Shown: positions 46,120 through 55,996 of the stretch, one piece after another
Layout of the letters: every line of letters begins with the position of its first letter
Position numbering within the stretch: the first letter of the stretch is position 1
Assembly (NCBI RefSeq): GCF_003148745.1
Contig: NZ_QGGU01000005.1
Location: 186,001-250,000, forward strand
Length of the DNA: 64,000 nucleotides
Reading direction: 5' to 3'
Origin: Pleionea mediterranea
GTDB taxonomy: Bacteria > Pseudomonadota > Gammaproteobacteria > Enterobacterales > Kangiellaceae
Position numbers and translations under genes: made by a program
Notes under the pieces: model-generated
The model's database searches: none
Seen by the model: only the letters and a program-made list of their open reading frames with translations
Told to the model about the DNA's origin: nothing

Positions 46120-47052
46120 TTATCGGGCAAATGGCAAGACATCCCGAATATCGCTTTTGTTTAAGGCCAACATAAGTAACCGGTCGAAACCTAACGCAAC
46201 ACCGCTGCAGTCAGGTAATCCGTGCTCCAAAGCAGCGATAAACGCCTGATCTATGTCAACACTGGGTCGATCTAATGTCTGCCGTACGGTTTGATCATGT
46301 TGAAAACGCTGCATCTGCTCTTTGGCATCGGTCAGCTCCCAAAAGCCATTGGCGAGTTCCAGACCATTGCAATAACATTCAAATCGTCCGGCAACGGTTT
46401 TGTCGGACAAAAGCCTGGCGAGCGACGATTGACTGGCCGGAAAGTCATACACAAAGGTTATACGTTGCTCAGCAATAATAGGTTCTATTTTTTCAGCAAA
46501 CAACAGACTCAAATAATCCTCTCTCAACATATTATCGGGTAACTCACCGAGCAACTGCTCTGCCCGCTCGCTAAGTACTTCACCTGTTATCACAGTAGGA
46601 TCCAGCGAAAGGTGATCGATAAATGCCTGCTGATAGGTGATGTTGGTTCGCTTCGTTATCCCGGTGATCTCCGAAACCAGCTCGTAGACTTCATCCATCA
46701 ACTGATGATGATCCCAGCCCAGTCGATACCACTCCAGCAAAGTGAATTCCGGCTGATGCTTACGACCCTGTTCATCCGCCCGATAATTTTTAGCTAATTG
46801 ATAAATATCGCCACTGCCTGCGGCTAATAGTCGCTTCATGGCATACTCGGGCGATGTTTGCAGATACATTTTTTGCTGCAATACATCTACTGACAGAGCC
46901 GTCATATAAGGATCCGTCACGGTATGCGGCATCAAAGCGGGAGTATCCACTTCCATCACCTGACGCTGTTGAAAAAACGTGCGCACCTGTTTCAAGGTAT
47001 CGGCTCGCTGACGCAATGTATTAATCGAGGCTGTTGGCTGCCAATGGGTCAT
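46120..47052 (-). CDS. epmA: EF-P-lysine lysyltransferase EpmA (GenX/PoxA)
   Basis: It attaches beta-lysine to Lys34 of EF-P. It has 310 residues: a class II LysRS catalytic core without the anticodon-binding domain. Motif 2 lies at QLAKNYRADEQGRKHQPEFTLLEWYRL and motif 3 at GVALGFDRLLML. It is 57 bp downstream of the efp terminator on the same strand, so expression may depend on read-through or its own promoter. Confidence 0.95.
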   Translation of the reverse strand: MTHWQPTASINTLRQRADTLKQVRTFFQQRQVMEVDTPALMPHTVTDPYMTALSVDVLQQKMYLQTSPEYAMKRLLAAGSGDIYQLAKNYRADEQGRKHQPEFTLLEWYRLGWDHHQLMDEVYELVSEITGITKRTNITYQQAFIDHLSLDPTVITGEVLSERAEQLLGELPDNMLREDYLSLLFAEKIEPIIAEQRITFVYDFPASQSSLARLLSDKTVAGRFECYCNGLELANGFWELTDAKEQMQRFQHDQTVRQTLDRPSVDIDQAFIAALEHGLPDCSGVALGFDRLLMLALNKSDIRDVLPFAR

Positions 47053-47109
47053 GCTATTGGTTCCCGGTTATTGAGTCGTCAAAAACTTTACCACTTTTGC
47101 TAAGGCAGA

Positions 47110-47136
47110 AAAAAAGGCAGCCAAGCTGCCTTTTTT
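47110..47136 (-). terminator. Intrinsic terminator after efp
   Basis: A perfect 12-bp stem (47110-47121 with 47125-47136) encloses a 3-base loop and has A and T runs. It stands between efp and epmA on the minus strand. Confidence 0.92.
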
Positions 47137-47166
47137 GCATTACCAGTGCAACATTAGCGATATCAA

Positions 47167-47733
47167 CTACTTGGCCCGTCCGGCATAAGTTCCGGTACGT
47201 GTATCGACTTTAATCTTTTCGCCAATCTGGACAAACAAAGGTACATTCACCACGGCGCCTGTGTTACAGGTCGCAGGCTTATTGCCACCACCGGAGGTAT
47301 CGCCTTTTAAACCCGGATCCGTATCCGTTACTTCCAGAGTCACCTGAATCGGTGGCGTAATCACAATTGGGTTGCCATTCCAGGTAGTCACCATGCAAGT
47401 ATCTTGCTCGATAAGCCATTGAGCATTATCGCCGACGGCTTTTGCATCAGCCGCAACCTGTTCAAATGAAGCCGGATCCATAAAGTGCCAGAACTCACCA
47501 TCGGTATACAGATACTCCATATCCTGATCCATAACATCTGCGGCTTCAACAGATTCGCCCGATTTAAAGGTTCGCTCAACCATACGACCGGTCAGTAAAT
47601 ACTTTAATTTTGCACGCGCAAAAGCCTGCCCCTTGCCTGGTCGAACAAATTCATTCTCGACAATAATGCAGGGCTCATTATCTTGCATTATTTTTAGGCC
47701 ATTACGAAATTCATTGGTAGAATAGGACGCCAT
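47167..47733 (-). CDS. efp: Elongation factor P
   Basis: It relieves ribosome stalling at polyproline. It has 188 residues in three domains. The modified lysine is Lys34 in the PGKGQAF loop. The ATG at 47733 is chosen over the TTG one codon earlier. The gene is divergent from epmB, with 82 bp between start codons. All three genes needed for beta-lysylation (epmA, efp, epmB) are adjacent here. Confidence 0.97.
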   Translation of the reverse strand: MASYSTNEFRNGLKIMQDNEPCIIVENEFVRPGKGQAFARAKLKYLLTGRMVERTFKSGESVEAADVMDQDMEYLYTDGEFWHFMDPASFEQVAADAKAVGDNAQWLIEQDTCMVTTWNGNPIVITPPIQVTLEVTDTDPGLKGDTSGGGNKPATCNTGAVVNVPLFVQIGEKIKVDTRTGTYAGRAK

Positions 47734-47815
47734 CAAGCACCTCGGTTAAATCAATATCAACTGGTCATTTATGAAAGGCGCAATAATACCCTGTTCACCC
47801 CCCGTTTGTCACAGT

Positions 47816-48799
47816 ATGGACTGGAAAAAGCAACTGGCTTCTGCGATTACATCACCTGCGGCATTGCTTCAGCAACTGGCACTTAAACCCGAGCAGGTTG
47901 GCAACGGACAAGCGGAACAACTATTCCCACTGCGCGTGCCTCAGCCTTATGTGGATCGGATGGAACCCGGCAACCCAGATGACCCATTGTTTAAGCAAAT
48001 CTGGCCGGCCGATGAAGAATTTCGGCCAACTCCCGGTTACACCAGTGACCCTCTGGAAGAAGCGGATAGCAATCCAATACCGGGATTATTGCACAAATAC
48101 GGTACGCGAGTACTTACTATCAGTGCAGCCAGCTGTGCCATCAATTGTCGCTATTGTTTTCGACGCCACTTTAATTATCAGGAACAATCCTATAGCGAGT
48201 CAGTTTGGGATAAATGGCTGGATTACATTGCCAAAAACCCGGAAATTGACGAAGTAATTCTTAGTGGTGGAGAACCACTGCTTATGAGTGATAACCGACT
48301 AAAGCGTCTGAGCGATAAGTTAGCTCAATTACCGCAGATAAAACGACTGCGCATCCATAGCCGCCTGCCGCTGGTCATCCCACTGCGCATTACCGATGAA
48401 TTGCTTGAAACAGCCTCACAATCGCCGTTGCAATGGATACTGGTTTGGCACATCAATCACCCGAACGAAATAGACAGTCAGGTTGCTGAAGCGGCTCAAA
48501 AATGCCATCAAGCCGGAATTCGACAGTTTAACCAGTCGGTATTATTGAAAGGGGTGAATGACAACAGTGATGCTCTTTGTGCGCTCAGTGAAACACTTTT
48601 TGCTCATCATATTCAGCCCTATTATTTACATCTTTTGGATAAAGTTGCCGACACAGCACACTTCGATACAGCACTTGAAGCCGCTGAACAGTTATACCAG
48701 CAAATGTTAGCCCGACTGTCCGGCTATCTGATACCAAAACTGGTACGAGAGATCCCTGGCGAGCACTCAAAAACGCCCGTTTATTCCAGCAATTGTTAA
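47816..48799 (+). CDS. epmB: EF-P beta-lysylation protein EpmB (lysine 2,3-aminomutase)
   Basis: This radical SAM enzyme converts (S)-alpha-lysine to (R)-beta-lysine for EF-P. It has 327 residues from the ATG at 47816; a start at 47771 would add 15 residues with no counterpart in E. coli. The radical SAM cluster is CAINCRYC (Cys107, Cys111, Cys114). Other family features are PGLLHKY, LSGGEPL, RLRIHSRLP and PYYLHLLDKV, the last with a PLP-binding type context near the C-terminus. Confidence 0.95.
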   Translation: MDWKKQLASAITSPAALLQQLALKPEQVGNGQAEQLFPLRVPQPYVDRMEPGNPDDPLFKQIWPADEEFRPTPGYTSDPLEEADSNPIPGLLHKYGTRVLTISAASCAINCRYCFRRHFNYQEQSYSESVWDKWLDYIAKNPEIDEVILSGGEPLLMSDNRLKRLSDKLAQLPQIKRLRIHSRLPLVIPLRITDELLETASQSPLQWILVWHINHPNEIDSQVAEAAQKCHQAGIRQFNQSVLLKGVNDNSDALCALSETLFAHHIQPYYLHLLDKVADTAHFDTALEAAEQLYQQMLARLSGYLIPKLVREIPGEHSKTPVYSSNC

Positions 48800-48974
48800 G
48801 CAAAGCTTTGTTCAGCGCAGCTAAATTTCACTGACTTTTCCAATAATTGCGAACAAACGCCTCCTATTGTAAGCACTCACAAACCATCTATATCCTTATA
48901 TCAGCTTGATTTCGTGACTTTTTGGCCGTTTTAGGCTATTGATTATATATCGATTTAAAAATGACTAGACGAGA

Positions 48975-49002
48975 TTGCACTCTTTGAAAGAGGCTGTAAA
49001 AT
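48975..49002 (+). promoter_or_regulatory. Sigma-70 type promoter for the PilZ-like gene
   Basis: TTGCAC (48975-48980) and TAAAAT (48997-49002) are separated by 16 bp, about 70 bp ahead of the start codon. Confidence 0.45.
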
Positions 49003-49076
49003 GAGCGGCTTAAGACACCAATGTATTCAATAATAAAAACGAACCATTCCAATACATGTTCAGGGATTGAAGACGT

Positions 49077-50903
49077 ATGATCCAAGGGGATTTAGGGCTC
49101 ACGATCAGGGCTCCAGAGCAGGTAAAACCAACTCTGGTAGCCAAACTGACACCTCGATACATCAGCAAATGGCTCGAAAGTTTGCCCATTGCTAATATTA
49201 GCGACTCATCGCGTCGGCTTTATCAAATGCTGCTCGACTGCAATAAATCCCATCTAAGTGATGAAGACCGATTTAAAATCTTAACGGCCTTGCAGCCATC
49301 CATCCAGATGGTTTTAAAGTCATTGTCAAAACACTTTACCGGCCACACTCTGAACCTGTCGGATAAACAAAAAAAGATCGCGGCATTAGTCCAGGCCATT
49401 CACACTGAGATGGCGATTGGATTTAAAACCATTATTGAGCATCAGGCTGCCAATCCAAGTTTGCTCAACAAAACCATGTTGCATACTTCCTTGTATCTAT
49501 CTTTAGACTATCTCTCATTGACTGTGGTCCGGTGCTATCAGGTCTATACCGATGTGCCAGCCCGGCTTTGGAGTGAAATAAATACCATTTATCGCTTTTC
49601 AATCACTCAAAAACTGATTGATAAACCTTGTGTTATCCAGAACAGTAAAACTGAATTCACCATCAACGATGCTTTCCAAAAAATTTGTTTGCTGTCTATT
49701 GCCAACCCTTACCAACTAAGACAGCAAGAAATTGAAACCGTATACAGTGGACTTCAGGTTTATGTACCCTTTTGTAAACTTGAGCAATCGAGCCGTTTCG
49801 ATAATCGTTACGTGGTCGATCTGAATCTAGCACTGCCTCCCACCCATCAGGCATTGATTAAAATCAGACCCAGCCAGTACACCTTGTCATTGAATCTGGA
49901 TCAAATCGTCACCGAGTTACAGAAAAGTCTTAAGCAAAAACGCGGCAGTACCCGTGATGAAATGGCCATAGGTGGATTGTCCGCCAGACTGATACGGCAT
50001 TTATTAAAAAGCTGGGCGCATCTTTCTTCACGGCACTTTGCCCGGACACCTTGTAATGGCCATATAAGTGTCAGTATTGGTTTAAGTGCCACTCATCAAC
50101 TGCTAATAGGCGAAGAAATCGAAGACTACGTTGAATCGCTGGATCAATACGAAGGCAGCCTTCAAAATGCAACACTGGTTGACGATAACTCGACCGCCGA
50201 TATGCTAAGTAATTTTGGCAATCAAAGTTATATTAATGCTACTTCTGACGAAGATATCTGGGCAAAGCTTTATCGGCCGAAAGGCGCCATGCCAGATACT
50301 CAGGAAATTGATTACAGTAAACAATTTAATCCTTCAGGCGAAGCCAGCCAGCCCCATTACGAGTTTGATTACGCAGAAATCATTAATATTAGTCCGGGAG
50401 GTTACTGCATCGATCTGGGCGAAAATCCACCTCAGAACACACAAGCAGGTGAAGTGATAGGCCTTGTTGAAACCGATGAACAGGGCGATCAAAACTGGCA
50501 TATTGGTGTTATTCGTTGGATTAAACGCAGTAAAAAGCATCCGGGAGTATTACTTGGCGTACAATTGATTGCACCAGGCGCTAAGCCGGTACACTCACAA
50601 CTCAAGCATGGCAAAACCAACGGCAAAGAATTTCAAAACGCTTTACTCTTGCCAGAGCTTAAAGGCATTGGACAGCCCGCGACAATCATTACCAACCCAG
50701 CAGTTTTCAATGCCCAACAAAAAATAACCATTGTCGATGGTGATGAATCCTTTGACGCACAACTGACAAAACTGGTGTCATCGTCACAGGGATATCGGCA
50801 GTTTTACTTTGAACGCGTAAACGGCCCATCCAACACATCATCAGATAGCCAGGGAGATAACCCAAAAGAAGATGGCTTCGATAATGTCTGGGATCTCATC
50901 TAG
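49077..50903 (+). CDS. PilZ-like domain protein next to fimX
   Basis: This is a 608-residue soluble protein. The C-terminal part (about 430-540) looks like a PilZ c-di-GMP-binding domain: YAEIINISPGGYCIDL fits the (D/N)xSxxG element, followed by the GVIRWIKRS strand. The upstream RxxxR arginines are not obvious, so ligand binding is uncertain. The long N-terminal part (1-420) is helical and I do not recognise it. A similar large protein stands beside fimX in Pseudomonas, which supports a role in pilus or c-di-GMP control. Confidence 0.72.
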   Translation: MIQGDLGLTIRAPEQVKPTLVAKLTPRYISKWLESLPIANISDSSRRLYQMLLDCNKSHLSDEDRFKILTALQPSIQMVLKSLSKHFTGHTLNLSDKQKKIAALVQAIHTEMAIGFKTIIEHQAANPSLLNKTMLHTSLYLSLDYLSLTVVRCYQVYTDVPARLWSEINTIYRFSITQKLIDKPCVIQNSKTEFTINDAFQKICLLSIANPYQLRQQEIETVYSGLQVYVPFCKLEQSSRFDNRYVVDLNLALPPTHQALIKIRPSQYTLSLNLDQIVTELQKSLKQKRGSTRDEMAIGGLSARLIRHLLKSWAHLSSRHFARTPCNGHISVSIGLSATHQLLIGEEIEDYVESLDQYEGSLQNATLVDDNSTADMLSNFGNQSYINATSDEDIWAKLYRPKGAMPDTQEIDYSKQFNPSGEASQPHYEFDYAEIINISPGGYCIDLGENPPQNTQAGEVIGLVETDEQGDQNWHIGVIRWIKRSKKHPGVLLGVQLIAPGAKPVHSQLKHGKTNGKEFQNALLLPELKGIGQPATIITNPAVFNAQQKITIVDGDESFDAQLTKLVSSSQGYRQFYFERVNGPSNTSSDSQGDNPKEDGFDNVWDLI

Positions 50904-51165
50904 TCAAAAGAGCATTATTCAATACCCTTAGCACAAACCTTAAGAAACGGTACTAACGCACAAAATGACCCTGTTCCTTCGTATATTTCATAGGTTCAGT
51001 GGTTTCTAACTGGCCCGATCTCAGCTACAATCTTGTAAGGCAATTGTTTGATAGACAAGTATTTATTTCGTTACCATGACTATCCAATTGCTAATTTTGG
51101 TCGTTTAAAACTACGAGTACGTCGCTTAAACAACAACTCAAGACTTAAAGGAAATTTGAGACTGA

Positions 51166-53232
51166 ATGGCTAACGATATAAAACCCGTTCATCTGCTGTT
51201 ACTTGAACCCTCATCGAATGATGCTGAAACCATGATCACGACTTTGAGAAATCACGGCTACGCGGTTCGTGCCACTCAAGTGATAAAAGAAGACGACCTG
51301 CGAGAACATCTTTCACGTCAATCCTGGGATCTTTGTTTAACCCGAGCTGAAGTTAAAGGCCTCAACGCCACCCGTGTGATTGAGCTGATTAATGAATACA
51401 GCCGCGATGTGCCCGTTATTTTGATCACCGACGAAGACAATCAGGATGATCTCATATCCGCTTTAAAAGTAGGCATTAAAGACGCTGTGCCATTTAAGAG
51501 CCAGGAGCGTATGTATTTGCTGGCCAAGCGTGAGCTGGAAAATCTGGATCAGCGCAAACAGCGAAAAAAAGCAGAATTACAACTGACTGAAACGGAAAAG
51601 CGCTGCAGCCTGCTGCTGGATAGTTCACAAGATGCCATTGCCTACATTCACGACGGCATGCACATTTATGCCAATCAGGCTTATGTTGAATTGTTTGGTT
51701 TTGAAGATCCCGATGAACTACTCTGCATGCCAGTCATGGACATGATCAGCTCAGAATGTCACGGCGATTTTAAAGAATTCTTAAGACACTACGCCAAAAA
51801 TCCTTCCAATAATAACTTTGCCTGTAAAGGTGTTACCGCCGACATGTCGAGTTTTGAGTCCATGTTAACCTTATCTAATGCAACTTATGATAATGAAGCC
51901 TGTACTCAGTTACTGATTAAAACAACTTCTGATAGTGCTGAGCTTGAAGCAAAAGTTAAAGAGTTGAGCGCGCAAGATGTTCTCACTGGCTTATACAACC
52001 AAAGCTACTTTCAAGAGAAACTCGATGAGTTTATCTCAACCAGTTCAGAGTCCGGACAACGTCGCCATTTAATGTTTGTTGAGCTGGATCAATACGCAGT
52101 TATCGAAAAAGAATTTGGTATTACTGGTACAGACGACATAATAACAGGTGTTGCCAATTGGTTAACGGAGCACTGTGACGATGACACTTTGCTGGCACGA
52201 TACGGCAATGAGTCCTTTATGATGCTGGTTGATGAAGATGCACCAGATAAAGCCAAAACCTTCGCCGAAAACCTCTGTGCCAAAGTAAAAGATCACTTAT
52301 TTGAAATTGAAGGTAAAACACAGAAGCTCACCTTTAGTATAGGTATTACACCGGCGGGTGATCAGGCGAATAATGCCAGAGAGCTGATTTCACATGCTCA
52401 TGCAGCCTGTCTGCGTGCTCAATCGAAAAATGGCGATAACGCCAAAGTGTTCAATAAAATGGTTGACAGTGCGCACTCAGAAAACAGCGAAATGATCGAG
52501 AAGATCCACGATGCCATCGAGAATGAAAAACTAAAACTGCTGTTTCAACCGATTGTTAAATTACACGGCGACGAGCGAGCCATATATCAGTCACAACTAA
52601 AAATGGAAACCGACGAAGGCGACATTTCCACATCAGAAATTTTGCCGGTAGCCGAAGAGTCCGGACTTGCCGCCAAGCTTGATCGTTGGGTGATTATGCA
52701 ATCCCTTAAACAATTGCATAAATCCGGCAGCAAAGCTTCTCTGGTAATAAATCTGTCAGCATCTGCACTCACCGATGAGAGCTTTGCCAACTACATTAAT
52801 GATATTTTTAAATCGACAAAAATGCCTTCGTCTTCACTTATTATTAGTGTTAGAGCAAATGATGCACTGACCTATTTAAAACGAGTGATAGTGCTGTGCA
52901 AAACTTTACGAAAGCTCAAAGTACAGCTTGCGATCAGTCAGATTGATAACAGTAATGAACACTTTGCTTTAATGGATCAACTGCTGCCTCAGTTTGCCAT
53001 CAGCAACGGTGACATCACCGCTCAATTGTCGGAAGGTGGTGATGCCATTTCAAACATCACACAAATTTGTAATGAAGCTCATCAACGTGATGTTCAAACC
53101 ATTACACCGAATGTCGAAGATGCCGCTAGTCTTGCTGCCTTATGGCCATTAGGTGTCGGTTATATTCAGGGTCTCTATTTGCAAGCGCCAATGACAGACT
53201 TGAGTTTTGACTTTTCTTCCAGTGAGTTTTAA
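51166..53232 (+). CDS. fimX: FimX-like REC-PAS-GGDEF-EAL protein (degenerate, type IV pilus regulator)
   Basis: In Pseudomonas FimX senses c-di-GMP and promotes twitching at a pole. The 688-residue length and domain order match: REC (about 1-125), PAS (about 145-255), GGDEF (265-430), EAL (440-685). The REC phosphorylation Asp is replaced (Arg60 in DLCLTR). GGDEF reads GNESF (347-351), so cyclase activity is unlikely. The EAL signature reads QSQ (475-477), so hydrolysis is unlikely. A c-di-GMP receptor role is the best inference. Neighbours (PilZ-like gene, serB) are the same as in Pseudomonas. Its terminator lies inside serB. Confidence 0.87.
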   Translation: MANDIKPVHLLLLEPSSNDAETMITTLRNHGYAVRATQVIKEDDLREHLSRQSWDLCLTRAEVKGLNATRVIELINEYSRDVPVILITDEDNQDDLISALKVGIKDAVPFKSQERMYLLAKRELENLDQRKQRKKAELQLTETEKRCSLLLDSSQDAIAYIHDGMHIYANQAYVELFGFEDPDELLCMPVMDMISSECHGDFKEFLRHYAKNPSNNNFACKGVTADMSSFESMLTLSNATYDNEACTQLLIKTTSDSAELEAKVKELSAQDVLTGLYNQSYFQEKLDEFISTSSESGQRRHLMFVELDQYAVIEKEFGITGTDDIITGVANWLTEHCDDDTLLARYGNESFMMLVDEDAPDKAKTFAENLCAKVKDHLFEIEGKTQKLTFSIGITPAGDQANNARELISHAHAACLRAQSKNGDNAKVFNKMVDSAHSENSEMIEKIHDAIENEKLKLLFQPIVKLHGDERAIYQSQLKMETDEGDISTSEILPVAEESGLAAKLDRWVIMQSLKQLHKSGSKASLVINLSASALTDESFANYINDIFKSTKMPSSSLIISVRANDALTYLKRVIVLCKTLRKLKVQLAISQIDNSNEHFALMDQLLPQFAISNGDITAQLSEGGDAISNITQICNEAHQRDVQTITPNVEDAASLAALWPLGVGYIQGLYLQAPMTDLSFDFSSSEF

Positions 53233-53252
53233 TTGGCTTGTAGAAAAGAAAT

Positions 53253-54251
53253 TTATTCCGCGTTTAACAGTTTAAGTAATTCACTCATATCGGGCTTCAC
53301 GATTGCCGCTGAAGCCCGTTTTTTTACCGCTGGTTTTGCATCAAATGCAACCCCTAAACCGGCACTCGACATCATTGCCAGATCATTAGCGCCATCGCCA
53401 ATAGCCCACACTTCATCCTGCGTTAATCCAAGCTGATCTTGAAGCGACAGTAAAATATTTCTTTTTTGTTCGCCATCAACAATATCGCCGACAAGTTTTC
53501 CTGTTAAATGACTGCCCGACTTTTCCAACTCATTGGCAAACGCATAATCAAGCTGCAGTTGAGACTTTAAAGCCTCTACAAAAGGGATAAATCCACCTGA
53601 GACCACCGCTATTTTTGCATTATTCTGCTTTGCCCAGGCAACCACATCAGTAACACCCGACGTCACGGGCAATGAAGACGCTAACGCAGTAACTTCCGTT
53701 AACGGCAAATCTTTCAATAGTGCAACGCGCTGCTTTAAACTTTGACTAAAATCCAGTTTTCCTTGCATCGCAAGCTCGGTTATTTCTGCCACTTGCTGAT
53801 AAAACCCACATCGTCTTGCCAACTCATCAATACATTCCATCTGGATCAAAGTTGAGTCCATATCAAAAACCAGTAAACGGGGCTTTACCAGCACAGACTT
53901 CTGTTGTCGGATCGCATAATTTAAATCACTGTTAGATAATAAATGTCGGATTGACTCAATTACATCGGAGTCATTACCGTTGTTAAAAATAAGTCTAATT
54001 TGCTGCTCATCATAGAATTGATAAAACTCATGAACACTCGCCGCCAATAAAACATCCTGTATTGATGAATGTTGTTTCCAGAACTCACTCTCATCAGCAA
54101 CCGGCCAAATCTGAACCGTTAACGCATGATTTCCAATCATTTTTAGCGCCGTATCTGCAGAACTGACCATCCTTTCAGAGTCATTTGGCTGCTCATCAAA
54201 ACGCATGTTAACTTGCTTAAAGTATTTGTTATGTCTGCTCTCAGTCATCAA
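53253..54251 (-). CDS. serB: Phosphoserine phosphatase
   Basis: It performs the last step of serine synthesis. It has 332 residues: an N-terminal ACT-like region and a HAD domain with FDMDSTLIQMECIDELA (nucleophile and acid Asp), SGGF and GDGANDLAMM. The C-terminal coding DNA contains a strong hairpin that serves as terminator for the convergent fimX gene. It is divergent from the YtjB/AhpA-like gene, as in E. coli. Confidence 0.95.
   Translation of the reverse strand: MMTESRHNKYFKQVNMRFDEQPNDSERMVSSADTALKMIGNHALTVQIWPVADESEFWKQHSSIQDVLLAASVHEFYQFYDEQQIRLIFNNGNDSDVIESIRHLLSNSDLNYAIRQQKSVLVKPRLLVFDMDSTLIQMECIDELARRCGFYQQVAEITELAMQGKLDFSQSLKQRVALLKDLPLTEVTALASSLPVTSGVTDVVAWAKQNNAKIAVVSGGFIPFVEALKSQLQLDYAFANELEKSGSHLTGKLVGDIVDGEQKRNILLSLQDQLGLTQDEVWAIGDGANDLAMMSSAGLGVAFDAKPAVKKRASAAIVKPDMSELLKLLNAE
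53291..53325 (+). terminator. fimX terminator located inside the serB coding sequence
   Basis: CGGGCTTCA (53291-53299) pairs with TGAAGCCCG (53310-53318), followed by seven T. It is 58 bp past the fimX stop and within the last 75 bp of serB on the other strand. Confidence 0.88.
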
Positions 54252-54385
54252 GCCTGCTGCCAGAAGTTAGTTTAGTGGAAAGTCTACCATCGCCAGTTAA
54301 TTTTAACACCGAAGCAGGGCCATTGCCCTATACAGTGGAAATCTGCATAATCCAATCAGTTATATTTAATTCAGTGGATTTTGTG

Positions 54386-55885
54386 ATGCCCAACTCTACG
54401 ATCAGGATACAATCTGACAAGCCAACCAAGCAGAGCTCTACTGGGCTTAGCCTTACAAAATCAATCCTGACCATCAATGGTCTTATTGCTACCATATTTG
54501 TAGCGGCATGGATTTGGCTTAGCTGGCAAATGGACTTTTTGTTAAATCAGCGAACTGACGAGCTTGGCCACCAACTGGCAGAAGTTACCGCATTTGCCAG
54601 TGCCGAAGCGGTTATAGCCGAAGACGAAGTCTATTTAAACGCACTGATAAAGAGAATAAATCAAAAAGAATTTGTTGAGCAGGTCGCTATTCATCGTGTT
54701 GATGGCACTCTTCTTGTTCAGACAAAAACGCAGCCAACTAACCAGAAAACTACATTAAGCAGCAATACTACCAACCTAGATGAAGAAAATCCTTCCGACG
54801 ATGGTTTACAGCAAGACGATTTACAACAGACAACCGCCGAAGTCGTACAAAGACAGAATCAAACTCAGACGCTTTCTGATCCCATTGATAAAAACTGGAC
54901 TGACTGGGTAATAGCCTATTTTCCCAGCTATCAAACAGACAATACGCTTTATATGGCAACCATTAATTGGGAAGGCAGCGACGTTGGCTGGGTACAGGTT
55001 ACGCTAAACAGAGGGTTGATAGAATCAGATATTCGTAAAGCCAGTTACACACTGTCACTATTCACTCTTGCTGCCTTTTTGATCATCAGTCTTTTAAGCG
55101 CACTGATTTTATGGCACCGGCACAATAAAATAAAATCGATGCTATTGGAGCACCAAAATACTCAGCCCCAGTCACCTTTAGATAAGTCAGAAGTCGAGCT
55201 GAGCAACTTACACCAAACAGCATTACAGTTAAAACACAATCGTGCCTCAAACAATGATGTACACTTTAAAAACGTGACATCAGATCGCAATACGACTCAA
55301 CTAAAAAATATAGTGCACCAAGGTTATATTATGATTGTCAGAATAATACAGTCAGATCATAACCGCTCGAATACTCAATTAATTGCTGTCACGGATACCG
55401 CACAGCATATGCTAAGTGATATAGCGGCGTACTTATCATTGAACTTTTACTGCACAGATCGCGATCAAACACTTCTGACAGCCTCCAGCAATAAGTCCGA
55501 TGACGTTATCAAGCTAGTCTATTTACTGTTGAATTTAAATAAAGCATTAAATAAAAGAAAACAACTCGGGTTATCATTTAATGCATTGCTAGACAACACA
55601 CAAGTAACGTTATACCAGACCGATGCAGGTATTATAAAAGCAGAGAATGGGCACTTAACATCGCTACTCAGTCAGTTCAGACGATTAAAACATGCTATTT
55701 GGATTGCCAGGTCAGCAGCGAAAAATATGCCTTTGTCCGAGCAAAATGACAGTATTTTTTCAAATAATATTGTTATCGAAAACAATACGGATAAAACACT
55801 TACCATAAATGAAGACACTCAAAGTTTACTAGAGCGTTTTGCCAACAGTCTGGTGACTAAATATTTTCCTGAAACAAATACTTAG
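54386..55885 (+). CDS. AhpA/YtjB-like membrane protein next to serB
   Basis: The 499-residue product has two membrane helices (about 22-44 and 220-245) enclosing a periplasmic domain, followed by a large cytoplasmic part. This layout and the position divergent from serB fit the YtjB/Smp/AhpA family, whose role is not established; the cytoplasmic half is longer than in E. coli. A Gln/Thr-rich stretch (about 120-170) looks disordered. The ATG at 54386 is chosen because the positively charged N-terminus then leads into the first helix; a frame from 54275 would add 37 unrelated residues. The ribosome binding site is weak. Confidence 0.7.
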   Translation: MPNSTIRIQSDKPTKQSSTGLSLTKSILTINGLIATIFVAAWIWLSWQMDFLLNQRTDELGHQLAEVTAFASAEAVIAEDEVYLNALIKRINQKEFVEQVAIHRVDGTLLVQTKTQPTNQKTTLSSNTTNLDEENPSDDGLQQDDLQQTTAEVVQRQNQTQTLSDPIDKNWTDWVIAYFPSYQTDNTLYMATINWEGSDVGWVQVTLNRGLIESDIRKASYTLSLFTLAAFLIISLLSALILWHRHNKIKSMLLEHQNTQPQSPLDKSEVELSNLHQTALQLKHNRASNNDVHFKNVTSDRNTTQLKNIVHQGYIMIVRIIQSDHNRSNTQLIAVTDTAQHMLSDIAAYLSLNFYCTDRDQTLLTASSNKSDDVIKLVYLLLNLNKALNKRKQLGLSFNALLDNTQVTLYQTDAGIIKAENGHLTSLLSQFRRLKHAIWIARSAAKNMPLSEQNDSIFSNNIVIENNTDKTLTINEDTQSLLERFANSLVTKYFPETNT

Positions 55886-55927
55886 CCATTAAGTATCTAA
55901 CAAACTATATAGAAAACTACAGAAATG

Positions 55928-55949
55928 AAGGCGAGTCATTACTCGCCTT
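55928..55949. terminator. Hairpin between the YtjB-like gene and parC
   Basis: AAGGCGAGT (55928-55936) pairs with ACTCGCCTT (55941-55949) around CATT. There is no T-run on either strand, but it stands between convergent genes. Confidence 0.5.
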
Positions 55950-55996
55950 AGGATTCATAGCTAAATTTTTTGTTACTTCCCAGTTCCCTCGCAGGT

